Source: Macrocystis pyrifera
Taxonomy: Eukaryota > Sar > Phaeophyceae > Laminariales > Laminariaceae
Assembly (NCBI GenBank): GCA_031763025.1
Contig: JASSKH010000020.1
Coordinates: forward strand, 11,359,547 to 11,423,546
Reading direction: 5' to 3'
DNA length: 64,000 nt
Within the stretch, counting starts at the first letter, position 1. Every line of letters starts with the position of its first letter. The position numbers were made by a program, and so were the translations under genes. Of the stretch, positions 13,501 to 28,500 are shown in pieces. The notes beneath the pieces were generated by a model. The model searched no databases. It saw nothing but the letters and a program-made list of their open reading frames with translations, and was not told the DNA's origin.

Positions 13501-16500
13501 CTCGGCTAGGCGTGCGCGGGATACACATCACAACTCGAGGATAGTCGGTTTGTCGCGGCGTCTGCGCATCTTCCATTCGATGTGAGGAATAAACTTTCAT
13601 TAGTTGAGTGTGCACGGTACTAAGACTATCGTTCGAGCTAATGCACATAATATTTCTACTCGATTCACTGCGTGAAGGAAACCTACGTCAGTGCGCGCTT
13701 GCCCAATATATCGCGAGGGGTACGAGGTATAAATAATAGATCAATTTTACGGTGCTCGCTTTAGTCGGAGGGGGCACCAAATGATCCGTTTATGTAGGTC
13801 GTGCGGGATGATACACACCAAATACTTATATATATACATATACATATGATAGGTACCAGGTATCAATTTGAATATGTTCGATATATTGGCACGGAAGATC
13901 ATATAACGTTCGTCACGCGGGACAATACAGAAGATACACCAGGTATAACTAGGTTGTGTTGGATTTAACGGGAGGACACAGATTGCAGAAAATAGGTTTA
14001 TGTTCGTCGTATGGATATGGGGTACGGAAAATTTGGCTGATTTTTTTGTGAGAAAGAAAAACATGACACCAGAAACCAGATACCAATTCGTTTCTGCTTT
14101 GTTGGAACGAGATACTGAAAGGCCATCTGAGTGCGTGTTCATCGCGGGGACTAAGGTCGCATCTGCGATTTATCGCGAGGAAAATAATCGTCGCGGGAGT
14201 TGTGCGGGGTAACATACATCGTTCGCCATGGTTCGGTTGGTCAAGTAATAACGTTGGGTTCGTAGTGCGGGGGGATACCACCATGATTGTTGGGCGGGAA
14301 AGTACAGATGTGATGACGGTGCGGGGTAATAGTCATGATCGCCGTGCGGTGGAATACCCTTGTGCTTGTGCGGGGGGATGCCGGTGGGTTCGTCACGCGG
14401 GGGATACAGTTCTGCTGGTTGTCAGGGTGGGCACGTGGGCACACCTCAGGTTGTGCCTAGTCGATTTTTCAGCCTGCATTCGTTTTTTGGCGGGTTTCTT
14501 GTGCGGGCCAACATGTATCGCTTGGTATTTGAGGCTCGTTAAGATATTGTCGACTTTGCCGTTGGGAGGCATACCGTTCGATAAGACGCGCGGGGTAATA
14601 CAGCGCTCTTTGGATGTGTCCGAGTTGCGGGGAAAGCTAGTGTATTCGCACGCGTCACGTCTGGTCAAAGTTCAGTCCGTTCTGAGGGAAACACACACAA
14701 AAGAACATAGCCTACCGTTTCGTCTGTCGATTAAGTCCAGCAGCGAGACGTAGTAGCTCCACTGATCGGCAGAACGCCTGACCAGGCCCTGTACAATCTC
14801 TTCCGCTCGCTCTAGGTCGTCGCCGCCACCCAGCTTTTCGTAGAGGGCTGCCTTCATCTCCAACCGCTCTAGCTCCTAATTATCAAGAAAGGTAGAAAGC
14901 CAAAAAGACAAAAATATACAGCTGTTTACAAAATTTGTATTTGCGGTTTAAAACAACGGGTCAAGGCAAGTCATATTTGGCCCCACGCTTTGTTGCTACA
15001 GCCTTCTGAGCAAGGACAAAACGAAACTACACAAGAGTTCAACTCTTGCAGGTACAGGGTCGCCTTCATCTACAGGCGTCCCAGCTCCTGATCACAAAAC
15101 AAGGTAAAAACATAATACAAATTATACAAATAGAAATGTACTCTTAAGAGTTGTGATCGCGATTCAAAACACAACTAACGAAAAACAAGTCTCAATTTAA
15201 TCTCAAGCTTTGTTTGGGCAGGTATCGAAGGAAAGACAAAAATCAATCATGGGACCATACCACTGTAGTGTGTAAATGCTGTACGTGCAGGATCGCGTGT
15301 AGGCTTTCGACACGTGAAAACTAAAAAAAAACACGAGAAACGACAGCACAAATACCACCTGTTCCACCCAAGTTTAGGCAGCTCAGCGTAGCTTACAGGG
15401 GACGAGAACAACGAAAGACACCTTCTCGGAAACGCACTACATAAAAATGCTAAATGGGTTTCACGCGCGAGCAACTACCTTTCCTCTGCACAAAGTAAAC
15501 CATATTTCGTCCGCGAGCAACTACCGAACAATCCGCAAGATAACACACCGCCCCGGAAAACGACCTTGCGGGTTATATGATACCCTTGCCCGCACAACGG
15601 AACGTGGGCGAGGCAAAGTCTCCCGTCTTGTGCTTGTCAGAAAACCCGAATCATTGTATCCGCGAGCGACTGTCCTCACCTGCATGTTGACGATCGACCC
15701 GTTTTCTAAGCTAGATTCGTCCTCTATCGCCATCCCGCCGTTTGCGGCAGAAGCGGTACCGAGAGCAGCAGCGGTAGCAGAAGCGGCATCGATCGACTCG
15801 TCTGGTGGCGGCACTTCCGGCTCAAACCGACCAAGCGCCTCCAATGCTTCCCTGCGGTATGAGGGACCATCGTTGCCACAAAAAATCGAAAGCAAAATAT
15901 CAACCTCATGCTCAAGTGATGACTATTAATAGTATTTGGTGGTATGTCTCGGACGGACTACTGCAGCATCAAATATTACGGGGGGCCATAGTAAATGGGA
16001 CCAAAGTTTGTCGGTAAAAATAGGGAAATATATAGGTTTTTGTGTGTACCGCAGGTCCTATTCTCCATCGTCGGTGTTCAGTCGTCGGTACTCGTTCGTC
16101 GCTAGTCAGTCGTCGGTACCTATTGGTCATTATTAGTCCGTTCTTACCATTCGTCGTTAGCCATTCGTCGGGACGCAGTCGTCGGCACTCATTCGTCATT
16201 GCCATTCGTCGTTATTCCACTCGTCGGTACTCAATTGTCAGTACCATTCGTCGCTATTCAGTCGTCAGCACTTATCGTTGTCACTATTACGGGGGTCCAT
16301 AGTTAACAGGACCTATCGTGTACATAATAACCTATATATTTTCCTATTTTTACTGACAAAATTTGGTCCCGTTAACTATGGACCCCCGTAATAGTAATTC
16401 GGCGTCACCATTTTGTCGTCAGTGGTCCTTGTTCGTCACTACCCTTACGTCGTCATTCAGTTGTCGGTCCCCCTTTCCTCGTTATCGACAAACAATTAGG

Positions 16501-19500
16501 CAAGACTGACAGAAACAAAACACTCTCACGTACGATGCCGATCTAATCAACCGCCAAGAAAGAGCGTGCAGTAACCGAGTGTTTATCGCCATACCGTGTG
16601 CGTGTCGCACAGCTCAACACATGGCACAGTTCGGGCGCATCCCCTGTCCCCCCGCCCCAGCAGCCTTAACGATAGGCGGCTTCGTTTGCCGATATTGGAA
16701 TCAATCCGGTCACTTTTGCTCCATCATTTTCCCCTCTCAGGTATATGATGATCCCAAAGGCGTTCCTCATATGGTCATTATCCTTCGCTCATCGTCCATT
16801 TTCGTTGGCATAGACCCCGGTCATTTTTCGTTCGACGATATCGACGATATTCGTGCATCGACATCGATACGTCGTTATCCATGCTGCATTCGTCGATGTT
16901 TATTCGTCGCTAGCGATTCGTCGTTGATGATGACAATGATGAGTATATCAAGCTACGAGTAGCTGATTTCCGTGAAATTAGCCAGTGGTAGCAAAAAACT
17001 GGCTTAAAGGACTCCCGTTCGGGGAAAACCAAGCACAACCGAATGCACGCAGCGCAGTACCAGCCCACAAGTTTTGTAAGTCTATAAACTCCCTTCAGTA
17101 ATTTTTAGTCCCCTAACACATCTTTTTTAATATGCAAAACGCAAATACAATCGTAACTTGGTTGCGTCTTACCCTGGGGCTGCATGAGTTTTGGGGTAAG
17201 GTATTACGGGGGTCCATAGTTACTGGGACCTATGTTATACATAAAAAACCTATATATTTACCTTTTGCTAATAACAAGATTTGGTCCTATGTACTATGGT
17301 CCCCCGCAATACTAAGTCGTTAGTCTTTCATCGATGTTTACTCGTTGACATTCATTCGCCGCTGTTCCATACGAGTAGCCGTACCGTACCAGGTATTGAC
17401 CATTTCGTCGACATAAAACCGGCATGATGAATTCATTCACCTGTGCTTTTCCTGGAGGTTAAGAATGTCGAGGTATAGTCGCAGCTCTTCGCCAACCGGT
17501 CGAGATCCCTTCGCGGCCTGCACACCCAAGAAATATAAAAAAAACAAAATACAAAAGCACACACAAACGAATCGTAAATAACACCTATAAACATGAGCTT
17601 CCTTCGTATTGTTGATGTGACGGAGCTGACACTCTACCACTACTATCACTACCACTATTTCGGGGGACCATAGTAAATAGGACCAAGTATAGTTAGCAAA
17701 AATAGGGAAATGTATAGATTTCTGTGTGCGCCGTAGGTCCTATTTACTATGGCCCCCCGTGATACTACATACTACTACCGATGTGAACACCAACTACTGC
17801 TGCTGTAGCCGTCATCTGGACTCACCTTTTCCTGCAGAACTTTGACCGTGAGCTTCTCAGCAAGGGGGAGGGTCATCGCAGATGCTGTGCTGTCCTTGCG
17901 CTCTGCCTGGATGAGCATGGTTGCCGCTGCCCAAATGATAAACTTGCCTGTCCCAGAGAAAAAAAAAAAAACAAGCAAAAAAGTTAGCCGCCAGCGAACG
18001 AAACACGATACCTGGCACGCAAAACACTACAAAAAAAAACATTGGAAACATACAAATCCATTTCAACTGGTGTCAGATATCGGATATCGAGGTCGATACG
18101 ATACCGATAATCAAGAAAAGTTCGTAATCGATGTGTACGACTTCGATAGTTGATCCATCGAAGCTTCCGCCCAGTGCCAGCACAAAAAAACACGTTCGAC
18201 ACGATACATCGAAAGTTCGATGTTTCGACCAGTTCATAAACATCTACGTGGAAGGATAAACACGCGGGCCAACGTATCACGCAGCTTCCAAGGCTGAGTA
18301 TCAACCGCCCAGTAGGTCGGGCTCACACCTGACGCACTACACTAATAATAATCTGGCCGAAAATATGGCCACCGTTTGAAGATCACACCAGATTCCCAAC
18401 GGGTACTCTACTACGGCCCCATTTACCGATGAAATATGAAATGCAATTCGGAAAAAAAAAAAAAAAAGGAAAAAAAAAATAGTACGGGGGACCATAGTTA
18501 AAAGGACCTACGGTACACACAAAAACCTATATATATACCTATTTTTACAAAAGGTATTTGGTCCTGTTAACTATGGCCCCTTACCGTAATAGTTTGCTTT
18601 TCATTGGTCTAAGCAGGCACCAACACAACATACTTCGATTTTAGTGCATACCACAATTGATTTGGACGAAAAACACACGAAGGTCCTGGGACCTTCTTTT
18701 CGCTGTAAGCTAAAATTCCCAATGTCGGGAGTTGACCCGACTTGGGCCGGCATGTCAGCTGTGGGTCAACGCTCCCCGGGGCATCCCAGGGCATTTCTCG
18801 ATCGCATCGATGAACACGACCGAGACGACAATGTGTGAACACGTCAATCACAAGGCGAGGCCACCGGAACAACGACCGGGCCCATGCCTGCAGACCATAG
18901 CATCGCGTACCCCGGCGGTGGCGCCGGAAAAAAAAAAAACAACCATGGTGGTGGAAATCCCAACTCTTCCACCGAGTCGATGCGCCAAAACCGCACGAAA
19001 ACCGACTGATCGACCCAGAAATGGGGGAGGATACGCTCGAGAGATCGATAGCTCCATCGCCGCCGCTGTCCCGCCCGTGGCGTTTTCGCGATACCGTGAG
19101 AGCGATAGCTTCCTAGCCTGCGCCGCCAAAAACAAACAAAAAGAGGTTGGCAGCGATGCGCACGCACCGACGCTTGCCTTCGCTCTCGTCTGCCCTCGTC
19201 GGAGTTTGTCGGCCGGGTGTACGTGCTGCCGTATTTCGATTTCAGAAAGATTCGAACAACGCCCGATTGGACGCACACTCGTTTCCTTTGTGCTAAAATC
19301 AAATCCAAATTAGATTATATTTGCCAGAATGTCTTTTTTTTTTTTCTATTTCTGAGTTGGTTCGTTGTCTTGTCTGTTTCCTACACACAAATGACCCCAA
19401 CCCACAACACTCGGGCGAAAAAAAAAAAGGTCCGAAATGCCAATCTTAACCCAAATATTATTGGGGTTGGTTTTACTCTTGGAAGCTGGGTACACGTCAA

Positions 19501-22500
19501 AAGGAAAAAAAAAAACGATGAACAACAAGAAACAACCGTTACACGTCAGAGCAAACCCGCTAGACAGGAAAGAGAAACCGTTACATGGTAAGGAGAGACT
19601 GTCACAAGCCCGAAAATGTTCCGGTTGACAAAAGAAATGGTACACGGCATGTCAAAACCGCTGCTCGCTACACGGCAAGGAAAAGCCGTTACGAACCCTA
19701 AAGCATTACATGTGAAGAAAAAAAAACATTGCTGGGTACATGACAAGGCAAAGCCGTGACACGGCAAGGCGCGACCGTTACGCGCCGAGACCGTTCCGCA
19801 TGACGAAGCAACCGTTACAGCGAAACCGTTATACGGCAAGGCAAGTATGACACGAGCCCGAACCGTTACACGTGAAGAAGAAACCGGTATACGGTAAGGC
19901 GAAACCGAAATACGGCAAGTCAAGGCTAACCAAGGCTAACGCAAGCCGCAACCGCTACACGTAAAGAAATAAACATGCACGACAAGGCAAAACCGTTACA
20001 CGGCAAGGTGAGACCGTTACAAACCGAAACCGTTACACAGCAAAGGCGAGACTGTAACCAGCCGAAACCGCTCGACGCGACGAAGAAACCGCTACAGGGC
20101 ATAGCGACACCGTTGTGCGACCAGGCAAGTTTGGCATAAGCCCCAACCGTTACACGTTGAAAAGAAACGGTTACACGACAGCTTCAACCGTCATACAGCA
20201 AGTCAATATCAACAAAAGCGGAAACCGCCACACGTGAAGAAACAATCGCTACACGGCTAGCCAAGTGTGATACAAGCCCGAACCGTTACACACGAAGAAA
20301 AAACCGGTACACGGCACGGCGAGACCGTTACAAGCCGATACCGTTGCACAATGACGAGATCGCTGCACGGCACAGCGAAACCGTTACACCGCAACGCCAG
20401 ATTTCTACAAACTGCTACACGCGAAGAATGAATCCTTAGATGGATAGGGCGGCCGTTTTACGGCAAGGCAAAACTGATGGAAGCGGAAACCGTTCCACGT
20501 GAAAAAAACAACGCTACAAAAACAAGGCAAAACCGTTACCCGGCGAGGCGGGACTGTTACACACCGAAACCGTTTCACAGCAAGGCGAGACAGCTTCAAG
20601 CGGAAACCGTTCCACCTGATGGAGGAAATAGTTACACGGCAAAGCGAAAACGTTGCAACGCAAGCCTGATATAAGCCCAAACCGCTACACGTGAAGAAAA
20701 AATCAGTAGACGGCAAGGAAAAACCCGTCACACGGGAAAGTGGGACAGCTACACATCGAAACCGTTGCATGGCAACATAAAACCGGAACATGGCAGCAGG
20801 TGAGACACTTACAACCCGAGACCGTTACAGGTGAATGAGAAACCGTTACACGGCAAGGCAAGACTAATACAAGCCGAAACCGTCATATGTGACGAAACAA
20901 ACGTTACACGACAGGGACAACACGATACACGGGAAGGCGAGACCGATACAACCGAAACCGCTACAGGGCAAGGCGAGACTGTTACAAGCCGAGAATGTTA
21001 AGACACGGGAGAAGAAACCGTTGCTCGGCAAGGCGAAACCGTTATACGGCAAGGCACGGCAAGGCTGATACAAGCCGAAACCGTTACACGTGAATACAAA
21101 ACCGTTACACCGCCAAGTAAAACCGCAGTGTCGCGAAACCGTCATTAACTGAAACCGATACACACCAAGGAAAAAACCTTGAACGGCAAGGCAAGGCAAG
21201 GCAAAAAACTGATGCGAGCCGAAATCGTTACGCATGACGAAGAAATCGTTCCGCGGCAAGACAAGGCCGCCACACCGCAAAGCAGGACCGACACGAGCCA
21301 AAACCGTCACATTTGCGAAGAAAAAAAAAGCCTACACAACAAGGCTAAAGGGTTGAACGACAACACGAGAGCGATACCAATCGAACGCGTCACACGGCAA
21401 GGCGAAACCGATATGCGGCACAAGCCGAGACTATTACCAGCCGAGACAGTAATACATAAAGAGAACACCCTAGCACGGCAGAGTGAATCCGTTACCAGGG
21501 TACCACGCTGTCCGGAAATATAATCACCTTTTGTACATTATTTTAGTGTGTAAAAGTTCTGAATATTTGGGGACAGAGTGGTATACGGTAAGAAGACAAG
21601 ACTGGTGCAGGAAGAAACCGTTCCGCGTGAATTAGAAAAACGATGCGCGGCAAGGCGAAACCGTTACACGGCAAGGCGAGACCGTTACCAACCGAATTAT
21701 TCCCGAGAATAGGTATAACCCATACACGGCAAAAGATGTCAGGAAACAGAATTTTCATCCCTTGACAGACAGCAACTTTGCCTTGACATGCCGGGATTGA
21801 CATCAAACCACAAAGTTGGCTCATGACAGCGCACGTTTTGCCTTGCTTGACATGTCTCCTGACATCTTCGATACACGGTACTGCGAGACTGTCACAAGCC
21901 GATACCGTTGAAAGTGGAGAAGAAACCGTTACATAACAAGGCAAAAGCGTTGCACGGCAAGGCGAGACTATTGCAACGCAAAACCGCTGTACGTGGAAGA
22001 ATATAACTGACGAACGGCAACGCAAACCATTACACGCAGTGGAAGCAGTGGAAAAAAACCGTTACACGCAGTGCAAAAAATCGTTATACGGCAACGCGAG
22101 ATAGTTACAAAATCGAAACGGTTATAAGAAATACCGTTGCACGGCAAGAAAAAGATTACATGGTAATAAAATCCGTTACACGCAGAACAGCCGATACACG
22201 ACAAGGCGGGATTGCCACAAGGCGAAACCGTTTTACGTGAAGAATAAAACCGATATATGGCAAGGCAGAACCGTTACACGGCAAGGGAAAACCGTTGCAC
22301 GGAAACACGAGACGGCCACAAACCAAAAACCCATTTGCGTGAAGAAAAAACGGCACGAAGAGCCTTTACACCACAATAAACACCGTTGTATGGCAAGGCG
22401 AGACTGTCACGAGGCGAAACCGCTGGACCTGAAGAAAAAACCCAACACACCGCAAGGCAGAACCGTTACACGGCAGAGAAAAATCGTTGCACGCCAAGGA

Positions 22501-25500
22501 GAACCGTTACACAAGGAAACGCGAGACCGCTACAAACCGGAACCGATAAACATGAAGAAAAAACGGCGCGAAGAGCCGTTACACGACATAAAAGCTGTTA
22601 CGCCACAAGGCGAGACTGTCACAAGGCGAAACCGTTCCACCTCAAGAACAACACCGATGCACGGGAAGACAGAACCGCTTCACTGCAAGGAAAAACCGTT
22701 GCAAACCGGCACTGTTACGTGTAACGAACTTAGCCGCCACACGGCAGGGCGAGACTCTGTCAAGGCGAGACTGGTTCAAGGCGAGACCGCTTGAACGCGG
22801 GGAAGAGGCCGTTAAACGGCGAGGCAAAACCGCCATAAGACAAGGCGAGCCTACGACACGCGAAGAAACAGATACACGGAAAGCATTAACCGCGACACGG
22901 CAAGCTCATGCAACGGTGACGCCGCAAGGCGAGACTGCTACGAAGGGAGGGCGTTACACGCGACGGAGAAACCCCCACGTTTCAACAATAAACCGTTACA
23001 CGGCGAAAACTATCCGTTCGACGGCAAGGATAAACCGGTACACCACATGGTGAGGCTGTTACAAACCGAGACCGTTACAGGCGAACATAAAATCGTTGGA
23101 CGAAAGAGATAGGCCGTTAGACGACAGAGAAAGACCGCAACCGTTGGGAAGTGGAGCGAGACTGCGACTAGGCGAGACCGTCACACGTTACGGAGAAGCC
23201 GTTAAACGTTGCGGACAGCCCCATACGTCAAGAAAAATCCGGTACACGGCAAGACCGGGCGAGACGAAGAAACCGTTTCACCGCAAGGCGATAATGTTGC
23301 GAGTGAAACCTCACACGCTACGTGTTAACCGTTACACGTGCAGAATTGACCGTTGCACTGCCAGGACGAACCGTTACATGGCAAGGAGAAACCGTTACGC
23401 CACAGGGCAACATTGTCAGAAGGCGAGACCGTTGCAGGTGAAGAAGAAAACTGTTCCACCGCAAGATCAACCAACCGTTACACGGCAAGATGAAGAAATG
23501 TTGAAACGGCTGCGTGGGAATGTTTCGAGGGGACATAGGTATACGTCACGGAGAAACCGTCACCCGATACGGAGAAACAGCAATACGGGAAGCGGAAACC
23601 GCACGCGGCCACAACAAACGCTACACGCGAGACCAAACCCACCACACCACAAAAGGCGAGAGCGCTACGAGGCAAGACCGATGAAACGCGCAGAATAAAC
23701 CGTTACACGGAAAGTAGAGACCGCACGCGGCCACGATCCAGACGTTACATAACAAGGGAAAATCCTTGTACCACAAAACGAGACTGTCACGCGGCGATAA
23801 CGACAAGCTTTCAGAACGAACCGCTACACGGCAAGTATCGACCGTCACACCGCAAGGCGAGACTGCTACGCCGACCGTTTCACGGCAAGCACAAACGGAT
23901 ACATGGCAACGCGAACCGTACGCGGCAAGGCAAAACCGTTACACGGCAATGCGAAATCGTTACAAGCCGAAACCGTCACATATGAAGAACCAACCGTTAT
24001 ACGGCAGGTAAAAACAGTTACACGCCAAGGCGAAACCGATACACGACAAGCACAGCAGGAAGCGGGCGGCGCAGCACTGCCTGCATCTCCTTGCGTGAAA
24101 GTTGCCGGTTGGCGGCTATTTTCCCCTTGACGGACAGCCGTCAATGCCGTCAAGAAGCCCCCCACACTAGATAGACCCAGCATATTTAATCTAACGAAGA
24201 GATATTGACGGGTCAAACCTATCACCCTGACGGCACAAACCTAGAGCGCCTTGACGGGTCAAACCTATGCCGCCAACTAAAAAATATTTGTTTCGCGTGA
24301 TGATCTCACCTACTAAAGACGTTTCCATCTATTCCGCTCATGTTTTCCAAACTTCATGCTTTTTCCTATTATGGTCTACATTTTCTGAAGTTTTGCCCAG
24401 ACACGCCTCTTATGCTCCTGAAAAACTCCAACCATAAGGGCTGGGGGCACGGCACAGTATGTACTGGCGGTAGCATTCTACTGACAGAAGTAGTCTCCTG
24501 ATTAACCGGCAGTGCATTCGCCAGTAACTTATCTTACACATATACGTCCAAGAAACACGCTTGTATTATGGAAACCTACGAAAGGAGTTTCGGGAAGAGG
24601 ATATTGAGAGCTCTCCGCCATCCCCCCGGCTGGTGGGAATTTTGACGCGTGCCTTCCTTCTGTTTCTTCTTTTCTTCCATTTTTTCGGTTTTCTAAATTT
24701 CTCTGCGTTGAGTACCTGGTTGGTGCCTGCTACCGGTCACATTTAGCCTTCGACATATGTTGACGTAGAGGTGCACCGATGTTTGTATGAGGTTCTTGGC
24801 GTGGGGAGCACTACACTATCACTATTAATAAGTCACTACTAAGTCACCCAAAACTTGATTTCGAAAAAAAATGGAAAGTGTAATTGGTTGATGAGAAAAA
24901 ATCCCATGTCCTAGGTGAAAAAAACAGTCACATCGCAACACAAAAGAACGGCATTATTCCGACGACTTTGGGCTAAGGAGACCGGTCAGTCAGAAACCAT
25001 TTTAGCCAAAAAAAAGTGCTGCCTCTTTCGTGCCACGCGTCGTTCCTTCGTTTTTTGGGGGTGGTTTATCGTTTCGCTTCGGCTTTGTGCGACCTGTCTG
25101 TGCTTTCTTGTGTTTTAGCCTGGCTGGTGAGATCCTACCACACACGGCAGGTACCCTGTCTACGCACGGTGGTACCCTGTGTGCTCCAACAGTAGGAGCC
25201 ATGAAAGAAACCTCCAAGTATTTCAGATGAGCGCGATTCACAATGTACCAGCGCGAAGCAACAACAGCGTGAACATCGCCATCTCGTCGCCGTACCCTGC
25301 ACCTTTACATCCAGTTTCATTACTTGTTTGTTCTTGTTTTTTCCGTCATGTGTCGATGACCGCAACAACCCCCCCAGTGCAGGTTCAACCTCCCGTTGTG
25401 ATGGGAAGAAATGAAGCGAAAAGGAGCACCAGGTACTTGCTTGGCCTCCGGCGGTGCCTCCAGCGGCGCCTTCAGTGGGGCCCGCTCACCAGCCACGGGG

Positions 25501-28500
25501 AGAGCCGATATACTGCTGCAATCCAGCACACTGATTGATTTGAAGACAGCATCATCGCTACTGACTGAGTCAGCGATAGTAGGGCGCAGCTCCACCAAAG
25601 ATGCTGCTTCAAGCCATAGACGTCAAGTTATGCTACCTGTATGCTCTTAACGAGAACAACCCAATTGTGCCGAAAGCCATGCCAACAAAAAGGATGTAGG
25701 CTTAGGCTTACCTCCCTTGGAGTCGACCTTGTACAGTTTCGTGGCTGTCTGCTGAGCCTTGAGGTACTGCTTTGCCTGCGGAGGAATGAAAAAACAAAAG
25801 CAAAAAGAGAAGGAACACGAAAGGCAGACAAAAAAACTCAACCTTCAAACAGATAACCGATCTTCTGCCTCATGATCTATTATATATTTCAGGGCACATA
25901 CATGCCTGGTCTGTATGATCTGTCGTTCATGCTGCCGGTTAGGAGCCGAGCAATCTGCATGGTCTACGGCATGGTTGCCTGGGTTGGAACGGTACTACAC
26001 AAATGCTGCAGAACATCTCAGGCAGGCAGGTTAAGATCTAGATTATATGTCTGTACATAATCATATTTGTAGATGATCTTATCTTTAGACGATCTATCTA
26101 CGTGATTTATCCAACGTGTGAAATACTTGGATGCGGAAGAGAGCAGAGGTTGGGGGGGGGGGGGGAGGGGGGGGTCATTTGTTGCTTGCCTTACTGCAGT
26201 CATTAGACCATTGACCACGCATCCCTTTCGTGACGGAGCACCGTTCGTACTCCTGATAAGAGACACCTCCAACAATGGTTGGGCGCTCACAACATTGTTT
26301 CCATTTTATATTATATAGAAACATTTTGCCAATCTTACCGTCTTCCTGTTTCGACGCCTGTGGCCACCATCTACCTCCTAGGATAGCCATCGTTTTCTTG
26401 CTGCCATCTAGCGTACCAAACTCCTCCGTGTCGCATTCGTCTTCTTCCCTCATCTCCTCTTGTAACACATCCCTTTCCTCCCTGTACGTTTCACATTCTC
26501 CCACTATGTGAGTTCTACTCTATTGCTTTTGCCACAAGGGCGCATCTGCTCCTCTACTTCCTCCTCCTCCGGGGGGGGGTAGGGTATACTCAATTGACAT
26601 ATATGGCCGTAGTCGCATGCATGACCCATGACCATAGACCCTCGCATCCCTACAATGCTGGCACGGAGCACGTCGGGTTTTTACAGATTAGACACGACAG
26701 TGCTTGCACCAAGCGCTAAGCGTCGTGAGATGGTCGGCGAGTCGAATGAAGGGTGAGCTGCGTCCAACTAAGAGCAGCTTGTGACCCCTCTTTCCTCCTT
26801 CCTTCAATAATTCCCTCTCGCGCTCACCCGTACATATGATAGTACGTAAAATCATCCATTAAGATAGACAGCTGCCCCGGCCTTGCGGCCTCGAACATGA
26901 GCACAACCCCCCCTCCCTCCTTCCCTCCTCCCTATATAACTCCCCTCCCGCACTCACCCGTGAGTATGATATAGCCCGCAAAATCATCAGTCAATACAAA
27001 CAGCCTCGAACCAGAGTATCCCCCTCCGCCTTCCGCCCCTTCTCTCTATAACTCCTCTCGCTCACCCGTGCGTATGTATCACAGCAGGTGAAATCATCCA
27101 TATGTAAACAGCTTCCCCAGCATTGCGTTATCTGGGGCTCGATCGAGAGTACCCAGTACCCCACCCCCCTTCTTCCCTCTACAACTCCCTCTCTCACTCA
27201 CCCGTACGAACTATAACACGTAAACACATCCACTAAGATAGACAGCTCCACCTCCCAACAATGGCCATCCCTCCACCCCCCCTCCTTCCCTGTACAACTC
27301 CCTCCCTTTCTCTCCCGGACGTATGATAGCACGTAAACTACCCATTAAGATGGACGGCTCCCCCGGCTATACGCTTACTTCGGCCTCGAACATGGGCGCA
27401 ACTCCCCCCTCCCCTCTCCGTCCCTCTACAACTCCCTCTTCCACTCACCCGTACGTAACACATGAACAGCTCCTTCAAAAGAGGTGGGTCTCCCGGTCTG
27501 GCGTTGACGGCAGCTTCGAACATGGGCACCACTCGCTCCCTTCGGTGCATCATTCTGTAGTTGCAGGACATCGCCGCTAAAGTGTCTTCGTCGGTGGGAA
27601 TCGACCTCTGACAGTAGCCAGTAGTCAGTAGACAGTAGTCAGTAGACAGTAGTCGGTAGACAGTAGGCAGTAGGCAGTAGTCAGTAGTCGATAGGCAGTA
27701 GGCAGAAGGCAGAAGGCAGAAGGCAGTAGGCAGTAGTCGGTACACGTTGTTAACGTTTTAGCCGTAACCCTAGTCGTAGTGGTGGTGTTAGTACTACAAT
27801 AGTAGCAGCAGTAGTGCTGGTACTAGTCGTAGCAGTACAGCAGCAGCACTGATAGTAGTACGGTAGGTGTAGTAGGTATATCCACCGCTGGGTGTTGGGG
27901 GTCGGAGCAGATGAGTCAGTAGTCGGTACACCATGTTGATTTTGCGGTCGTACTAGTACGGGGGACCATAGAAAATAGAACCTACGGAACACACAAAAAC
28001 CTATACACTCATCTATTTTTATTAACAATATTTGGTCCTATTTACTATGGTCCCCCGCAAGTAGTTCTAGTGATGGTTTTAGTTGTAGTGGTAGCAAATA
28101 AGTAGTTGCAGTAGTAATAGTAGCGCAAGTATTCATGGTGTCATATCATGCAGCTCATGCCGTATATTTCCTCGCGTTGAAGTTCGGGTGCTCCACCTAT
28201 CCTACCCTAGTAGCCCGGGTTTCCTCCTAATCGTTATGTTTTTTTTTGCCAGGGTTCTTCGCGGGTCAAACCTGGCCCGCGAATGGGGCCAAGAAGTCTT
28301 GACTACAGAACATCACGGGACGGGTCGTCAGGAGGTGCTGAAAACCTCATGGGTCGGGTCGGGTGGCGCGTCGGGTCGGGAGGTGTTCAAAATCCGACGA
28401 GTTGGAGCCGGACAGGCCGAAAAGTTACGGGTCGTTCGTGACCCGACCCGTCAACCATTTTAGAGCTGCAGTCCCGTCTTGGGGACAAGTTAGTTAGAAC

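Noticed and set aside
19540..24060. Possible CRISPR-like array
   Set aside because: Units vary in length and order, there is no constant repeat with unique spacers, and the block lies in an intron of a eukaryotic gene.
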